Assembly: GCA_033675265.1 (NCBI GenBank)
Contig: JAUJYZ010000376.1
Location: 794,501 to 858,500, forward strand
Direction of reading: 5' to 3'
DNA from: Actinostola sp. cb2023
Taxonomy: Eukaryota > Cnidaria > Anthozoa > Actiniaria > Actinostolidae
Length of the DNA: 64,000 nt
Part shown: positions 25,001 to 34,017 of the stretch, piece by piece
Layout: each line of letters starts with the position of its first letter
How positions within the stretch are numbered: position 1 is the first letter of the stretch
Notes under the pieces: generated by a model
Told to the model about the DNA's origin: nothing
The model's input: only the letters and a program-made list of their open reading frames with translations
Database searches by the model: none
Position numbers and translations under genes: made by a program

Positions 25001-28000
25001 CAATCTAACATATCAAGATGATTGACCCACCAAAGTAATTATTGGTTCCCACTAACATGTTAGAGTACCACCCCACCCATGCCAATAAATCTAACATATC
25101 AAGATGATTGACCCACCAGAGTAATTATTGGTTCCCACTAACATGTTAGAGTACCACCCCACCCATGCCAATAAATCTAACATATCAAGATGATTGACCC
25201 ACCAAAGTAATTATTGGTTCCCACTAACATGTTAGAGTACCACCCCACCCATGCCAATAAATCTAACATATCAAGATGATTGACCCACCAAAGTAATTAT
25301 TGGTTCCCACTAACATGTTAGAGTACCACCCCACCCATGCCAATAAATCTAATATATCAAGATGATTGACCCACCAACTGCAGTAATTATTGGTTCCAAC
25401 TAACATGTTAGAGTACCACCCCACCCATGCCAATAAATCTAACATATCAAGATGATTGACCCACCAGAGTAATTATTGGTTCCCACTAACATGTTAGAGT
25501 ACCACCCCACCCATGCCAATAAATCTAATATATCAAGATGATTGACCCACCAAAGTAATTATTGGTTCCCACTAACATGTTAGAGTACCACCCCACCCAT
25601 GCCAATAAATCTAATATATCAAGATGATTGACCCACCAAAGTAATTATTGGTTCCCACTAACATGTTAGAGTACCACCCCACCCATGCCAATAAATCTAA
25701 CATATCAAGATGATTGACCCACCAAAGTAATTATTGGTTCCCACTAACATGTTAGAGTACCACCCCACCCATGCCAATAAATCTAACATATCAAGATGAT
25801 TGACCCACCAAAGTAATTATTGGTTCCCACTAACATGTTAGAGTACCACCCCACCCATGCAATAAATCTAACATATCAAGATGATTGACCCACCAGAGTA
25901 ATTATTGGTTCCCACTAACATGTTAGAGTACCACCCCACCCATGCCAATAAATCTAACATATCAAGATGATTGACCCACCAAAGTAATTATTGGTTCCCA
26001 CTAACATGTTAGAGTACCACCCCACCCATGCCAATAAATCTAATATATCAAGATGATTGACCCACCAAAGTAATTATTGGTTCCCACTAACATGTTAGAG
26101 TACCACCCCACCCATGCCAATAAATCTAAATATCAAGATGATTGACCCACCAAAGTAATTATTGGTTCCCACTAACATGTTAGAGTACCACCCCACCCAT
26201 GCCAATCAATCTAACATATCAAGATGATTGACCCACCAAAGTAATTATTGGTTCCCACTAACATGTTAGAGTACCACCCCACCCATGCCAATAAATCTAA
26301 CATATCAAGATGATTGACCCACCAACTGCAGTAATTATTGGTTCCAACTAACATGTTAGAGTACCACCCCACCCATGCCAATAAATCTAACATATCAAGA
26401 TGATTGACCCACCAACTGCAGTAATTATTGGTTCCCACTAACATGTTAGAGTACCACCCCACCCATGCCAATCAATCTAACATATCAAGATGATTGACCC
26501 ACCAAAGTAATTATTGGTTCCCACTAACATGTTAGTGTACCACCCCACCCATGCCAATAAATCTAATATATCAAGATGATTGACCCACCAACTGCAGTAA
26601 TTATTGGTTCCAAAACATGTTAGAGTACCACCCCACCCATGCCAATAAATCTAACATATCAAGATGATTGACCCACCAAAGTAATTATTGGTTCCCACTA
26701 ACATGTTAGAGTACCACCCCACCCATGCCAATAAATCTAATATATCAAGATGATTGACCCACCAAAGTAATTATTGGTTCCCACTAACATGTTAGAGTAC
26801 CACCCCACCCATGCCAATAAATCTAATATATCAAGATGATTGACCCACCAGAGTAATTATTGGTTCCCACTAACATGTTAGAGTACCACCCCACCCATGC
26901 AATAAATCTAACATATCAAGATGATTGACCTACCAAAGTAATTATTGGTTCCCACTAACATGTTAGAGTACCACCCCACCCATGCCAATAAATCTAATAT
27001 ATCAAGATGATTGACCCACCAAAGTAATTATTGGTTCCCACTAACATGTTAGAGTACCACCCCACCCATGCCAATAAATCTAACATATCAAGAAGATTGA
27101 CCCACCAAAGTAATTATTGGTTCCCACTAACATGTTAGAGTACCACCCCACCCATGCCAATAAATCTAATATATCAAGATGATTGACCCACCAAAGTAAT
27201 TATTGGTTCCCACTAACATGTTAGAGTACCACCCCACCCATGCCAATAAATCTAACATATCAAGATGATTGACCCACCAAAGTAATTATTGGTTCCCACT
27301 AACATGTTAGAGTACCACCCCACCCATGCCAATAAATCTAACATATCAAGAAGATTGACCCACCAAAGTAATTATTGGTTCCTACTAACATGTTAGAGTA
27401 CCACCCCACCCATGCCAATAAATCTAATATATCAAGATGATTGACCCACCAAAGTAATTATTGGTTCCCACTAACATGTTAGAGTACCACCCCACCCATG
27501 CCAATAAATCTAATATATCAAGATGATTGACCCACCAAAGTAATTATTGGTTCCCACTAACATGTTAGAGTACCACCCCACCCATGCCAATAAATCTAAC
27601 ATATCAAGATGATTGACCCACCAAAGTAATTATTGGTTCCCACTAACATGTTAGAGTACCACCCCAACCATGCCAATAAATATAACATATCAAGATGATT
27701 GACCCACCAAAGTAATTATTGGTTCCCACTAACATGTTAGAGTACCACCCCACCCATGCCAATAAATCTAACATATCAAGATGATTGACCCACCAACTGC
27801 AGTAATTATTGGTTCCCACTAACATGTTAGAGTACCACCCCACCCATGCCAATAAATCTAACATATCAAGATGATTGACCCACCAAAGTAATTATTGGTT
27901 CCCACTAACATGTTAGAGTACCACCCCACCCATGCCAATAAATCTAACATATCAAGATGATTGACCCACCAACTGCAGTAATTATTGGTTCCCACTAACA

Positions 28001-29245
28001 TGTTAGAGTACCACCTCACCCATGCCAATAAATCTAACATATCAAGATGATTGACCCACCAAAGTAATTATTGGTTCCCACTAACATGTTAGAGTACCAC
28101 CCCACCCATGCCAATAAATCTAACATATCAAGATGATTGACCCACCAAAGTAATTATTGGTTCCCACTAACATGTTAGAGTACCACCCCACCCATGACAA
28201 TAAATCTAACATATCAAGATGATTGACCCACCAAAGTAATTATTGGTTCCCACTAACATGTTAGAGTACCACCCCACCCATGCCAATAAATCTAATATAT
28301 CAAGATGATTGACCCACCAGAGTAATTATTGGTTCCCACTAACATGTTAGAGTACCACCCCACCCATGCCAATAAATCTAACATATCAAGATGATTGACC
28401 CACCAACTGCAGTAATTATTGGTTCCCACTAACATGTTAGAGTACCACCCACCCATGCCAATAAATCTAACATATCAAGATGATTGACCCACCAAAGTAA
28501 TTATTGGTTCCCACTAACATGTTAGAGTACCACCCCACCCATGCCAATAAATCTAACATATCAAGATGATTGACCCACCAAAGTAATTATTGGTTCCCAC
28601 TAACATGTTAGAGTACCACCCCACTCATGCCAATAAATCTAACATATCAAGATGATTGATCCACCAAAGTAATTATTGGTTCCCACTAACATGTTAGAGT
28701 ACCACCCCACCCATGCCAATAAATCTAATATATCAAGATGATTGACCCACAGAGTAATTATTGGTTCCCACTAACATGTTAGAGTACCACCCCACCCATG
28801 CCAATAAATCTAACATATCAAGATGATTGACCCACCAAAGTAATTATTGGTTCCCACTAACATGTTAGAGTACCACCCCACCCATGCCAATAAATCTAAC
28901 ATATCAAGATGATTGACCCACCAAAGTAATTATTGGTTCCCACTAACATGTTAGTGTACCACCCCACCCATGCCAATAAATCTAACATATCAAGATGATT
29001 GACCCACCAAAGTAATTATTGGTTCCCACTAACATGTTAGAGTACCACCCCACCCATGCCAATAAATCTAACATATCAAGATGATTGACCTGGCACCAAA
29101 GTAATTATTGGTTCCCACTATATATTTAGATGTATAGAAATACCTTAAGTATCTGACCATCATCAGGATACTGGTCCAAGATCTTTTTGATCTGCTGTAT
29201 AAGTGTGGGCTGGATAAGCCCAAAGTTGCCTTTAAACGAATGCAT
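6784..29245 (-). CDS. SACS: Sacsin-like giant chaperone, copy A (two frameshifts as written)
   Basis: Six coding exons: 29144-29245, 22573-22683, 21116-21263, 19237-20791, 7726-19012 and 6784-7062, all with GT-AG junctions and consistent phases, giving about 4,493 residues; human sacsin has 4,579. It has three SIRPT repeats with Hsp90-type ATP-binding boxes at about residues 35-120 (ELIQNAEDAGA; GRFGLGFKSVFHMT), 1396 (ELIQNADDAGA; GRFGLGFNSVYNLTD) and 2461 (ELLQNADDAKA; GQYGIGFNAVYHLTD). These are followed by a J domain with HPD near 4279 and a HEPN domain in the last 130 residues. Sacsin is a cytoplasmic co-chaperone linked to Hsp70, intermediate filaments and mitochondrial dynamics. No N-terminal ubiquitin-like domain is seen. 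Single-base indels at 17613-17615 and 20396-20400 break the frame but cancel in length. It is either a recent pseudogene or has homopolymer sequencing errors. Confidence 0.93.
7726..19012 (-). CDS. SACS: Sacsin copy A, giant exon 5
   Basis: An 11.3 kb exon begins after an AATAG acceptor (19013-19014), completing a GGC codon (GYTQLRDF). It carries the end of SIRPT1, all of SIRPT2 and SIRPT3, and the J domain (HPD codons at 8086-8094, context LTWHPDKNPG). Repeat-specific blocks of the GLPVHINGCFA type follow each ATPase region. A very long exon for most of the protein is typical of vertebrate SACS, so this gene structure is conserved. The frame breaks once, at the T-run 17613-17615, with a TAG at 17607-17609. 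Confidence 0.92.
8086..8094 (-). other. HPD motif of the sacsin J domain (copy A)
   Basis: CATCCTGAT on the minus strand encodes His-Pro-Asp, the tripeptide J domains use to stimulate Hsp70 ATPase. Helix II basic residues (KRKKIIKRLF) precede it. The equivalent in copy B is 49951-49959, also intact. Confidence 0.9.
17613..17615 (-). other. Frameshift in sacsin copy A (T3 versus T4 in copy B)
   Basis: Copy A has three T where copy B (59527-59530) has four. Copy B reads GSSKTLVDVQD through this point; copy A reads GSSKP and stops. The flanking protein on both sides is conserved, so the break is a single-base deletion, real or technical. Confidence 0.9.
19013..19236 (-). other. Sacsin copy A intron 4
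   Basis: A 224-bp intron with donor CAAG|GTAATT at 19236 and acceptor AATAG at 19013, in phase 1. The equivalent copy B intron is 60928-61134. No internal feature. Confidence 0.88.
19237..20791 (-). CDS. SACS: Sacsin copy A, exon 4 (rest of SIRPT1)
   Basis: Acceptor CTAAG ends at 20792 and the exon enters in phase 1, encoding LPSVVSGDSLGIIDPHEKYF, then the SIRPT1 core (CFLPLPLEAK, GLPVHVNGFFALSQNRR). It exits after AVRQ. One extra T at 20396-20400 shifts the frame relative to the intact copy B exon (61135-62691). Confidence 0.9.
20396..20400 (-). other. Frameshift in sacsin copy A (T5 versus T4 in copy B)
   Basis: Five T in copy A, four in copy B (62297-62300). Copy B reads EPRKLFSVGISEDCK; copy A changes frame after EPRK and soon meets a stop. 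Homology resumes immediately in the next frame. Confidence 0.9.
20792..21115 (-). other. Sacsin copy A intron 3
   Basis: A 324-bp intron with donor ACAG|GTATGA. It contains one copy of the GTACCGTAAC sequence that is expanded into an array in copy B. Confidence 0.85.
21116..21263 (-). CDS. SACS: Sacsin copy A, exon 3 (SIRPT1 ATP-lid region)
   Basis: 148 bases from a TTTTGAAG acceptor to an ACAG|GTATG donor. Encodes GPALYAYNDARFNDEDW and then GRFGLGFKSVFHMT, the glycine-rich box of the Hsp90-type ATPase fold. It enters in phase 0 and exits with one base of a GAT codon finished in exon 4. Too short and intron-bounded to appear as a long open frame. Confidence 0.92.
21336..22485. repeat. Polypyrimidine minisatellite, about 46-bp unit, about 25 copies
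   Basis: Plus strand is almost pure C/T apart from an invariant central A in CCATCC and TACCATCC. Units resemble CTTCCTTTCCTACCATCCTT. It lies in intron 2 of sacsin copy A, so the pre-mRNA would carry the purine-rich strand. Near-homopurine tracts with mirror symmetry can form triplex (H-DNA) structures. Long open frames here are artefacts of composition. Confidence 0.93.
22573..22683 (-). CDS. SACS: Sacsin copy A, exon 2 (SIRPT1 N-box)
   Basis: 111 bases, 37 residues, beginning ELIQNAEDAGAKEVKFLID and ending GLAKFQ. Acceptor GTTTTAG, donor TTTCAG|GTATTG, phase 0 at both ends. The E/N/D residues of the N-box are the nucleotide- and Mg-binding positions in this fold. Confidence 0.93.
22735..22885. 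repeat. AT-rich trinucleotide microsatellite (AAT/GAT)
   Basis: Impure AATAAT and GATGAT runs in intron 1 of sacsin copy A. The following stretch to 23075 is AT-rich intron without a gene. Confidence 0.75.
23076..29119. repeat. 86-bp satellite array, about 70 copies, in intron 1 of sacsin copy A
   Basis: Units begin TAGAGTACCACCCCACCCAT and end TTCCCACTAACATGT. Copies are very similar. Variants include CACCAAAG, CACCAGAG and a 4-bp longer CACCAACTGCAG form (about ten copies) that makes a 90-bp unit. The variants recur in blocks, for example AGAG followed by CTGCAG near 23900, 24430 and about 25380. Short minus-strand frames reading LLAWVGWYSNMLVG arise only where 90-bp units keep frame and are not genes. 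Confidence 0.96.
29144..29245 (-). CDS. SACS: Sacsin copy A, first coding exon
   Basis: Encodes NFGLIQPTLIQQIKKILD and ends PDDGQILK before CTTAAG|GTATTT, joining exon 2 exactly as in sacsin (GQILK-ELIQNAEDAG). The ATG at 29243-29245 (MHSFKGNFG) is in frame, with a TAA upstream, so I take it as start. The alternative is that an acceptor at TTTAAAG uses an upstream exon. With this start the protein lacks the ubiquitin-like domain of vertebrate sacsin. Confidence 0.82.
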
Positions 29246-30521
29246 CAAAGAATTTTCATAAATTGATTAAAAAATAATATATATATTTTAAATTAAAGAA
29301 GTTATGAAGTAAAACAAAACATTAAGAGCCCAGCCATACATGCACTCCATAAGGAACAGAAGACTTTATATCATCATGAGTGACACACCCACATACATGC
29401 ATGGTTATCAAAAATATGTTATTTGCCTTTTTTTTGGCCAATGAACTGCAGCTGATGAAATACCATGTCACAGTATTACCAAAATACAGTAATAAGACTA
29501 TGCAAGTAATCATTACACAGAGATAGGAGCAAACCCACACCGGAAATGACGTCCATATAAAGCTAATTAATAACCAAGTAATTTATGCATGATTCATAAA
29601 GCGGAAGTAACACATTAATTTATTCCAGTTTCCGAGAAATACCCAACTAATTATGCAAAAGAAAACGAGCATTTGAACTAAAGATTGATAACTTACTCAT
29701 TTCATTAGCTACAACGTTCAAAATCTTCCATTGCTTGGCATCTTCTTTACTTTCATTTTATACATACTGAGTTTTTGCATCTGAAGTTTAATACAGTTTA
29801 ACGATCACATGGCCATATGGTATCTTGTTCTAAAATGTAAAACTGTAAATCAAGAGTGCAAATAAACATCGATTCAATTCAATCAATTCAATTGTTCCCG
29901 CTCCGTGACTCGATCATGAGCTAAAGGAGAGAAGAACAAAGGGAATTATAAGACAAGAAAATGTCTATTAAAGTATTAATTAAAAGAAATACAATACAAT
30001 ATTCTATGCTTATCTGCTAACAATTTCAGCTTTCAATCTTCTTCAGAGAAATCTGAACTTTCAGATGAGATTTTGCGATAGAAAAGAAGATCAGAAAAAT
30101 CATGAATGTATAAACCTGTATTTCCAAGGTGTACTTAATGACTTACAGCAACATTTCTTTGAAGAAGATTAGAAGAAAGTCTTGTAACAAGATTCAAGTT
30201 ACTCACCTAGTACCTCAGCCAGTCTGCAATGAATGACCAAGTACCGGCGAACTCACGTCATGTGTCATTTCCAAGAACTCTGGATTCAGCGCACGCGCGG
30301 TAGATAAACGTCAATCATAAATAAAGACCCCCTGTAGATCTCGCGAAACATTCAACACAAAAAGTGAACAATATTCGACCAGACAAAATATTTAAAAAAA
30401 GTTGATTGAAAATGAAAAATAAATCACGTCTACGGCTTGAAAAATACAGGTTTTACCTTTTAGAATAACGAGACGTTCGGACGCGTTTGCGTATCCAATT
30501 ATACTGTGCGCAAACAATATA
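29246..30521 (-). promoter_or_regulatory. 5' flank of sacsin copy A, with a possible non-coding exon
   Basis: No protein-coding gene seen. On the minus strand, CTAG|GTGAGTAAC at 30207 is a consensus 5' splice site. Sequence upstream of it (about 30208-30300) has short ATG frames only, so it could end a 5' UTR exon. A TTTATTTATG string near 30320 is a weak TATA-like candidate. All this is inference without transcript data. Confidence 0.25.
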
Positions 30522-30794
30522 TTAAGGTGATTCCCTAGAAAAAGAAGCTGAAATAAATTCAATCTGAAACTTCGTACAGTTATTTGACATACCTAGGGTG
30601 TTTCAAAACTGCAATAAAAATAGGGGATCACCATGCTTGTTTTCGCGCTAGATGCTCTTCAAATATATCAATTTATAAGTTTTTAGCGAAATGTGGTAGC
30701 AACCGGAAGTTGTAATCAAAAACCGTTTTTCTCAGTTCAAAGTACTTCCTTACAACATGATGTACAGTCATATAATTCGATGTTTACTAGTTAA

Positions 30795-32135
30795 TGCACG
30801 TATCAGCGGCTTCCCCGAGGGGTCGACCTCCGGGCTAACCACGGAGATATGTGGGGGAATACAGAGGGATTGGATGCAAACATCGCCCCTGGGGTCGGGA
30901 AAATACTTGACTTTGTTTTATGGTTGGAAAATTGGGGTGGGGGATTTGTTGAAATTGTTTTCGTCACGAAACTAACGACGGCGATTGATTTTCGTCTTTC
31001 AATACAAGAATAAGTGGGATATGAGATCACTGCTGACTAAATAAATGTAGATTTCGATGTGTTCTTGGGCTACCTGTGTGAAAATCCAACTTGGAACAGA
31101 GAGGCTGGGACGACCACAGGCAGCCCAAGCAATACATTTGTGGAGTGTACGAACGTGATTTACAGTCGATTTACAGTGAATGTATGGGGCGAAAAATACG
31201 TATTTTTTGTTTTAATAAATTTGAACATACCTTGGTCCTGTGTTGTTGTTAATGCTATTTAACGTCATTCTGGCTGGTTTTTAGCCGTTTTAGAGCGGTT
31301 TTTGAAAAATTAGCCCACCAGTCAAAAACCGCTCTAAAACGGCTAAAAACCAGCCAGAATGACGTTAAATAGCATTAACATTACAACATAGGACCAAGGT
31401 ATGTTCAAATTTATTAAAACAAAAAATACGTATTTTTCGCCCCATACATTCACTGTAAATCACGTTCGTACACTCCACAAATGTATTGCTTGGGCTGCCT
31501 GTGGGACGACTGACAACTGTAATCACAGAAATACAATTTTAGCTAACTTTGTTATTGTTTGTTTGACAAAATAAGAAATGGCTTCTATTTGTAACACCTA
31601 TTTGGGAGCTGAACTGAACTGAACTAGAACATGTTATATTTTATTGGAACACAAATGTACGTTTTAAACCATTCCATAGGCATTTACAACCTCTTTGACG
31701 GTGTGCTCTCATGAACGCCCACAACCAACTAATACATTTGTACTTTTTGTACATTTAATGTATGAAGTCTTATAAAGTTAATTAAAATTCCATTTGCTGT
31801 TGAAATTAAGCTTAGAGTGTTTATAGAAATAACATTAGTAACGAGATTCAGTATTATAGTCAATTGGCTCCATCGATCTCGACTTCAAGCTGGTTTCATG
31901 CAAAAGGACGGTGGATTGTAGCTCATGGTTTTTCAGCTCAAGCTGTAATATGTTTTTTCCCTTGTAAAATAAAGTTTATTATTATTATTATTATTATGGA
32001 AGACCCTAACCAGGGGACTTTGAAAGGGATGACTCTCCCACCCCTGGGGGAAATGATCAAGATTGTTCCTGCCTTTTTACAATCCCCCTGGTTAGCCCGG
32101 GGGTCGACCCCTCGGGGAAGCCGCTGATACGTGCA
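30795..32135. mobile_element. Harbinger-like nonautonomous element with TAA target duplication
   Basis: Inverted termini of about 45 bp start TGCACGTATCAGCGGCTTCC on both ends, flanked by TAA at 30792-30794 and 32136-32138. A 3-bp TWA duplication is typical of PIF/Harbinger. The interior lacks a transposase. It contains a foldback at 31115-31503 and a retroelement-like 3' tail with (ATT)n near 31965-31997. Confidence 0.7.
31115..31503. mobile_element. Foldback element with about 185-bp arms and GGACGAC duplication
   Basis: Arms 31115-31303 and 31319-31503 are near-perfect inverted copies around a short spacer containing TTAGCCCACC. The ends are CACAGGCAGCCCAAGC. A 7-bp GGACGAC occurs directly on both sides (31108-31114, 31504-31510). 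The left arm has an extra 11-bp duplication (GATTTACAGTC). Related termini occur at 33120, 33302 and 35653. Confidence 0.88.
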
Positions 32136-32582
32136 TAAGCTATACTACTAAATCTATCAAAGTAATTGAATGTTAATGAAACATACAAGTATGTGCGCCT
32201 CTACGAACGTCTAGAAATCGCAAGCTTCAACTCTTCTCATCAAAATATTTCAAAATTTAGCCAATAAACTTTCCTTGATATTTTGATACATAATACGCAG
32301 CACCGATTTTATTAAAAATCTCAAATAAAAAATGGGGGTCACCATGCTCGTTTTCGATTTATTTTGAAAAACTTCAGTTACACTTGAAATATTTAACGAT
32401 TTCCAATGGTCTCCAATGTGCGCGCGCTCGCGTAAGTTAGCGCGCGCTCGTCAACTAAAATTTTATTCTAAAACACAACATAATCCTCCACTTTCTTGCC
32501 ATTTTCTTCACCATTCTTGTTCTTTTTTAATCCAAATTCCATAGTTTCGGTGTATCACAGTGTTTTTCAACACTAAATTATT

Positions 32583-32650
32583 ATACAATACAATACAATA
32601 ACTTTATTTATACACGATTAAAATTAAAGCTGAAAAGCTTGTGGGGTCGT
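32583..32650 (-). mobile_element. 3' tail of a retroelement ending in (TACAA)n
   Basis: ATACAATACAATAACTTTAT followed by GCTTGTGGGGTCGTGTG matches, in inverse orientation, a piece inserted in copy B at about 47525-47630 (ACACGACCCCACAAG, ending TATTGTATTGTATTGTC). Two dispersed copies with a short-repeat tail suggest a SINE or truncated LINE family. The 32651-33119 stretch is AT-rich with no gene seen. Confidence 0.5.
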
Positions 32651-33382
32651 GTGTAAAGCAATGAAAATAAAAATAAAAACTATATATATAAAATTATAAA
32701 TGCTAAATAAATAATTACTATACATACTAATTAAATTACTAAAATAATTAAAATTTCTACTCTAAAATAACTAATATAAAAATATATAAAAAATATATAA
32801 AAAATGTTATATCGATGTATTTCACGTAATAGATCACACAATACGCCACGCTATATAACTCATATATGCGCAGTAAAGTTGCGCAGTGCAAAACTAAGGA
32901 ATCACCTTAAATATATCCGTCACTCTAGTTATATGGCTTTCCGAGTCGTTATATGATTGGCAGACGCACTGTACCTTGCCTTGGTAGTGGCCCTCTACTC
33001 TATTATACGGAAGTAAAAGGGAAAGAGACGTCGACCGGCCTCCTCCCACTCCACCTCCTCCTCTCCCATACCCTCGCTCTCTAGGAACCCATAAGTAGGA
33101 GCATCCATGCTACATCACGCACAGGCAGCCCAACCATTGCTTTTGAGGCTACTAAATAATCCAATAAAATGATATCTGCGTCTTTTTTTTTGATGGGTTT
33201 CCTGTGGTAGAGCGCACGCGCGCGCAATACGTATATGTTGGGCTCCCTGTGCTGAGTAATGTCCTATGTTGGGTTTCCTGTGCGCGTGCAGCAAGAAGCG
33301 CCACAGGCAGCCCAACCATTCCTTTTGAGGCTACTTAACAAATCTCAAGCGGTTTTCCATTGTCTGTACTCTTATTGACAAT

Positions 33383-33480
33383 GGATTTGACGTCACAAAA
33401 TGTGCAAAACTCAAGTGGAACCACGAGTGTAGCGAGTGGTTTCACTGCAAAGTTTTGAACATTTTGTGACGTCAAATACC
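33383..33480. repeat. Palindrome around TGACGTCA motifs
   Basis: GGATTTGACGTCACAAAATG pairs with CATTTTGTGACGTCAAAT, and GTGGAACCAC pairs with GTGGTTTCAC, around a short loop. TGACGTCA is also a CREB/ATF-type site, but here it is part of the repeat. Confidence 0.75.
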
Positions 33481-33490
33481 AATTTAACAA

Positions 33491-33675
33491 ATTGACATCA
33501 CTTTTTTATGCGTCTGTCCTCTTATTGACGATAAATTTCGTCATAACATTGTCAAAGTAGTGTGGATCCACGAGGCGATAGCCGAGTGGATCCGCATACT
33601 ACTTTGACAACTAGTGTTACTGACGAAATTTATCGTCAATAAGAGGACAGACGCATAAAAAAGTGATGGCAATTT
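33491..33675. mobile_element. Foldback MITE, about 85-bp arms
   Basis: ATTGACATCACTTTTTTATG at the left end is inverted at 33655-33675. CTGTCCTCTTATTGACGATA and GTAGTGTGGATCCAC are likewise mirrored, leaving a loop of only about 10 bases. A CCTCTTATTGA segment recurs near 33370 and 33940, so related elements are clustered. Confidence 0.85.
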
Positions 33676-33694
33676 TTATTTACAATAACAAAAA

Positions 33695-33886
33695 TTATTC
33701 AAACATGTTTACACACCATCTTGTATTTCTCGATCTTACGAATTTCTTACTATTTTCGTGCAGTTCGTAGTCATTCAGTGTCGCAAAGCGAACGCCATCC
33801 GTTACTTTCTGTTCGGCCTCAACTTCCTCCAGAGACAAGCATAGTTTTTCATCTGAAATTTCCTCAAGAAAGTCAACTTGAGGCAT
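33695..33886 (-). pseudogene. Fragment resembling the start of a Crypton-type recombinase-like protein
   Basis: A 63-residue frame beginning MPQVDFLEEISDEKL and ending SRNTRWCVNMFE stops at the foldback at 33675. A charged N-terminus followed by a T-R-W-x-V-x-x-F pattern is common at the start of tyrosine-recombinase-like (DUF3504) proteins abundant in cnidarian genomes. The match is by pattern memory only. If real, it is truncated. Confidence 0.3.
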
Positions 33887-34017
33887 TTTTCTCCATCGAT
33901 CTTCAGCGTTGTACGCGCCATTTTGTTTTTATCTGTCTGTCCTCTTATTGATGATGAAAATTAACCAATCAGCGTGCGATAAATTTGTAAGTTATTGTAA
34001 AACAAGACGCTCAATGA

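Larger units (their letters stand above)
30522..32910. mobile_element. Outer element with TTAAGGTGATTCC ends
   Basis: TTAAGGTGATTCCCTAG at 30522 and its inverted counterpart CTAAGGAATCACCTTAA ending at 32910 bracket 2.4 kb. Inner flanks are also partly inverted or repeated (GGATCACCATGCTTGTTTTCG near 30630, GGGTCACCATGCTCGTTTTCG near 32340). No transposase. TTAA may be the target duplication. It contains two further elements nested one inside the other. Confidence 0.5.

Noticed and set aside
23278..28040. Repeated minus-strand frames reading LLAWVGWYSNMLVG
   Set aside because: They exist only where a 90-bp variant keeps the 86-bp satellite in frame. No start context, no conservation beyond the repeat.
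23076..29119. CRISPR-like regular array
   Set aside because: Units are contiguous tandem copies with no unique spacers, in an animal intron. The same applies to the 56-, 91- and 162-bp arrays.
29322..29540. Minus-strand 72-codon frame upstream of sacsin copy A
   Set aside because: Low-complexity hydrophobic composition, no conserved counterpart visible in the window, and no supporting splice or start context.
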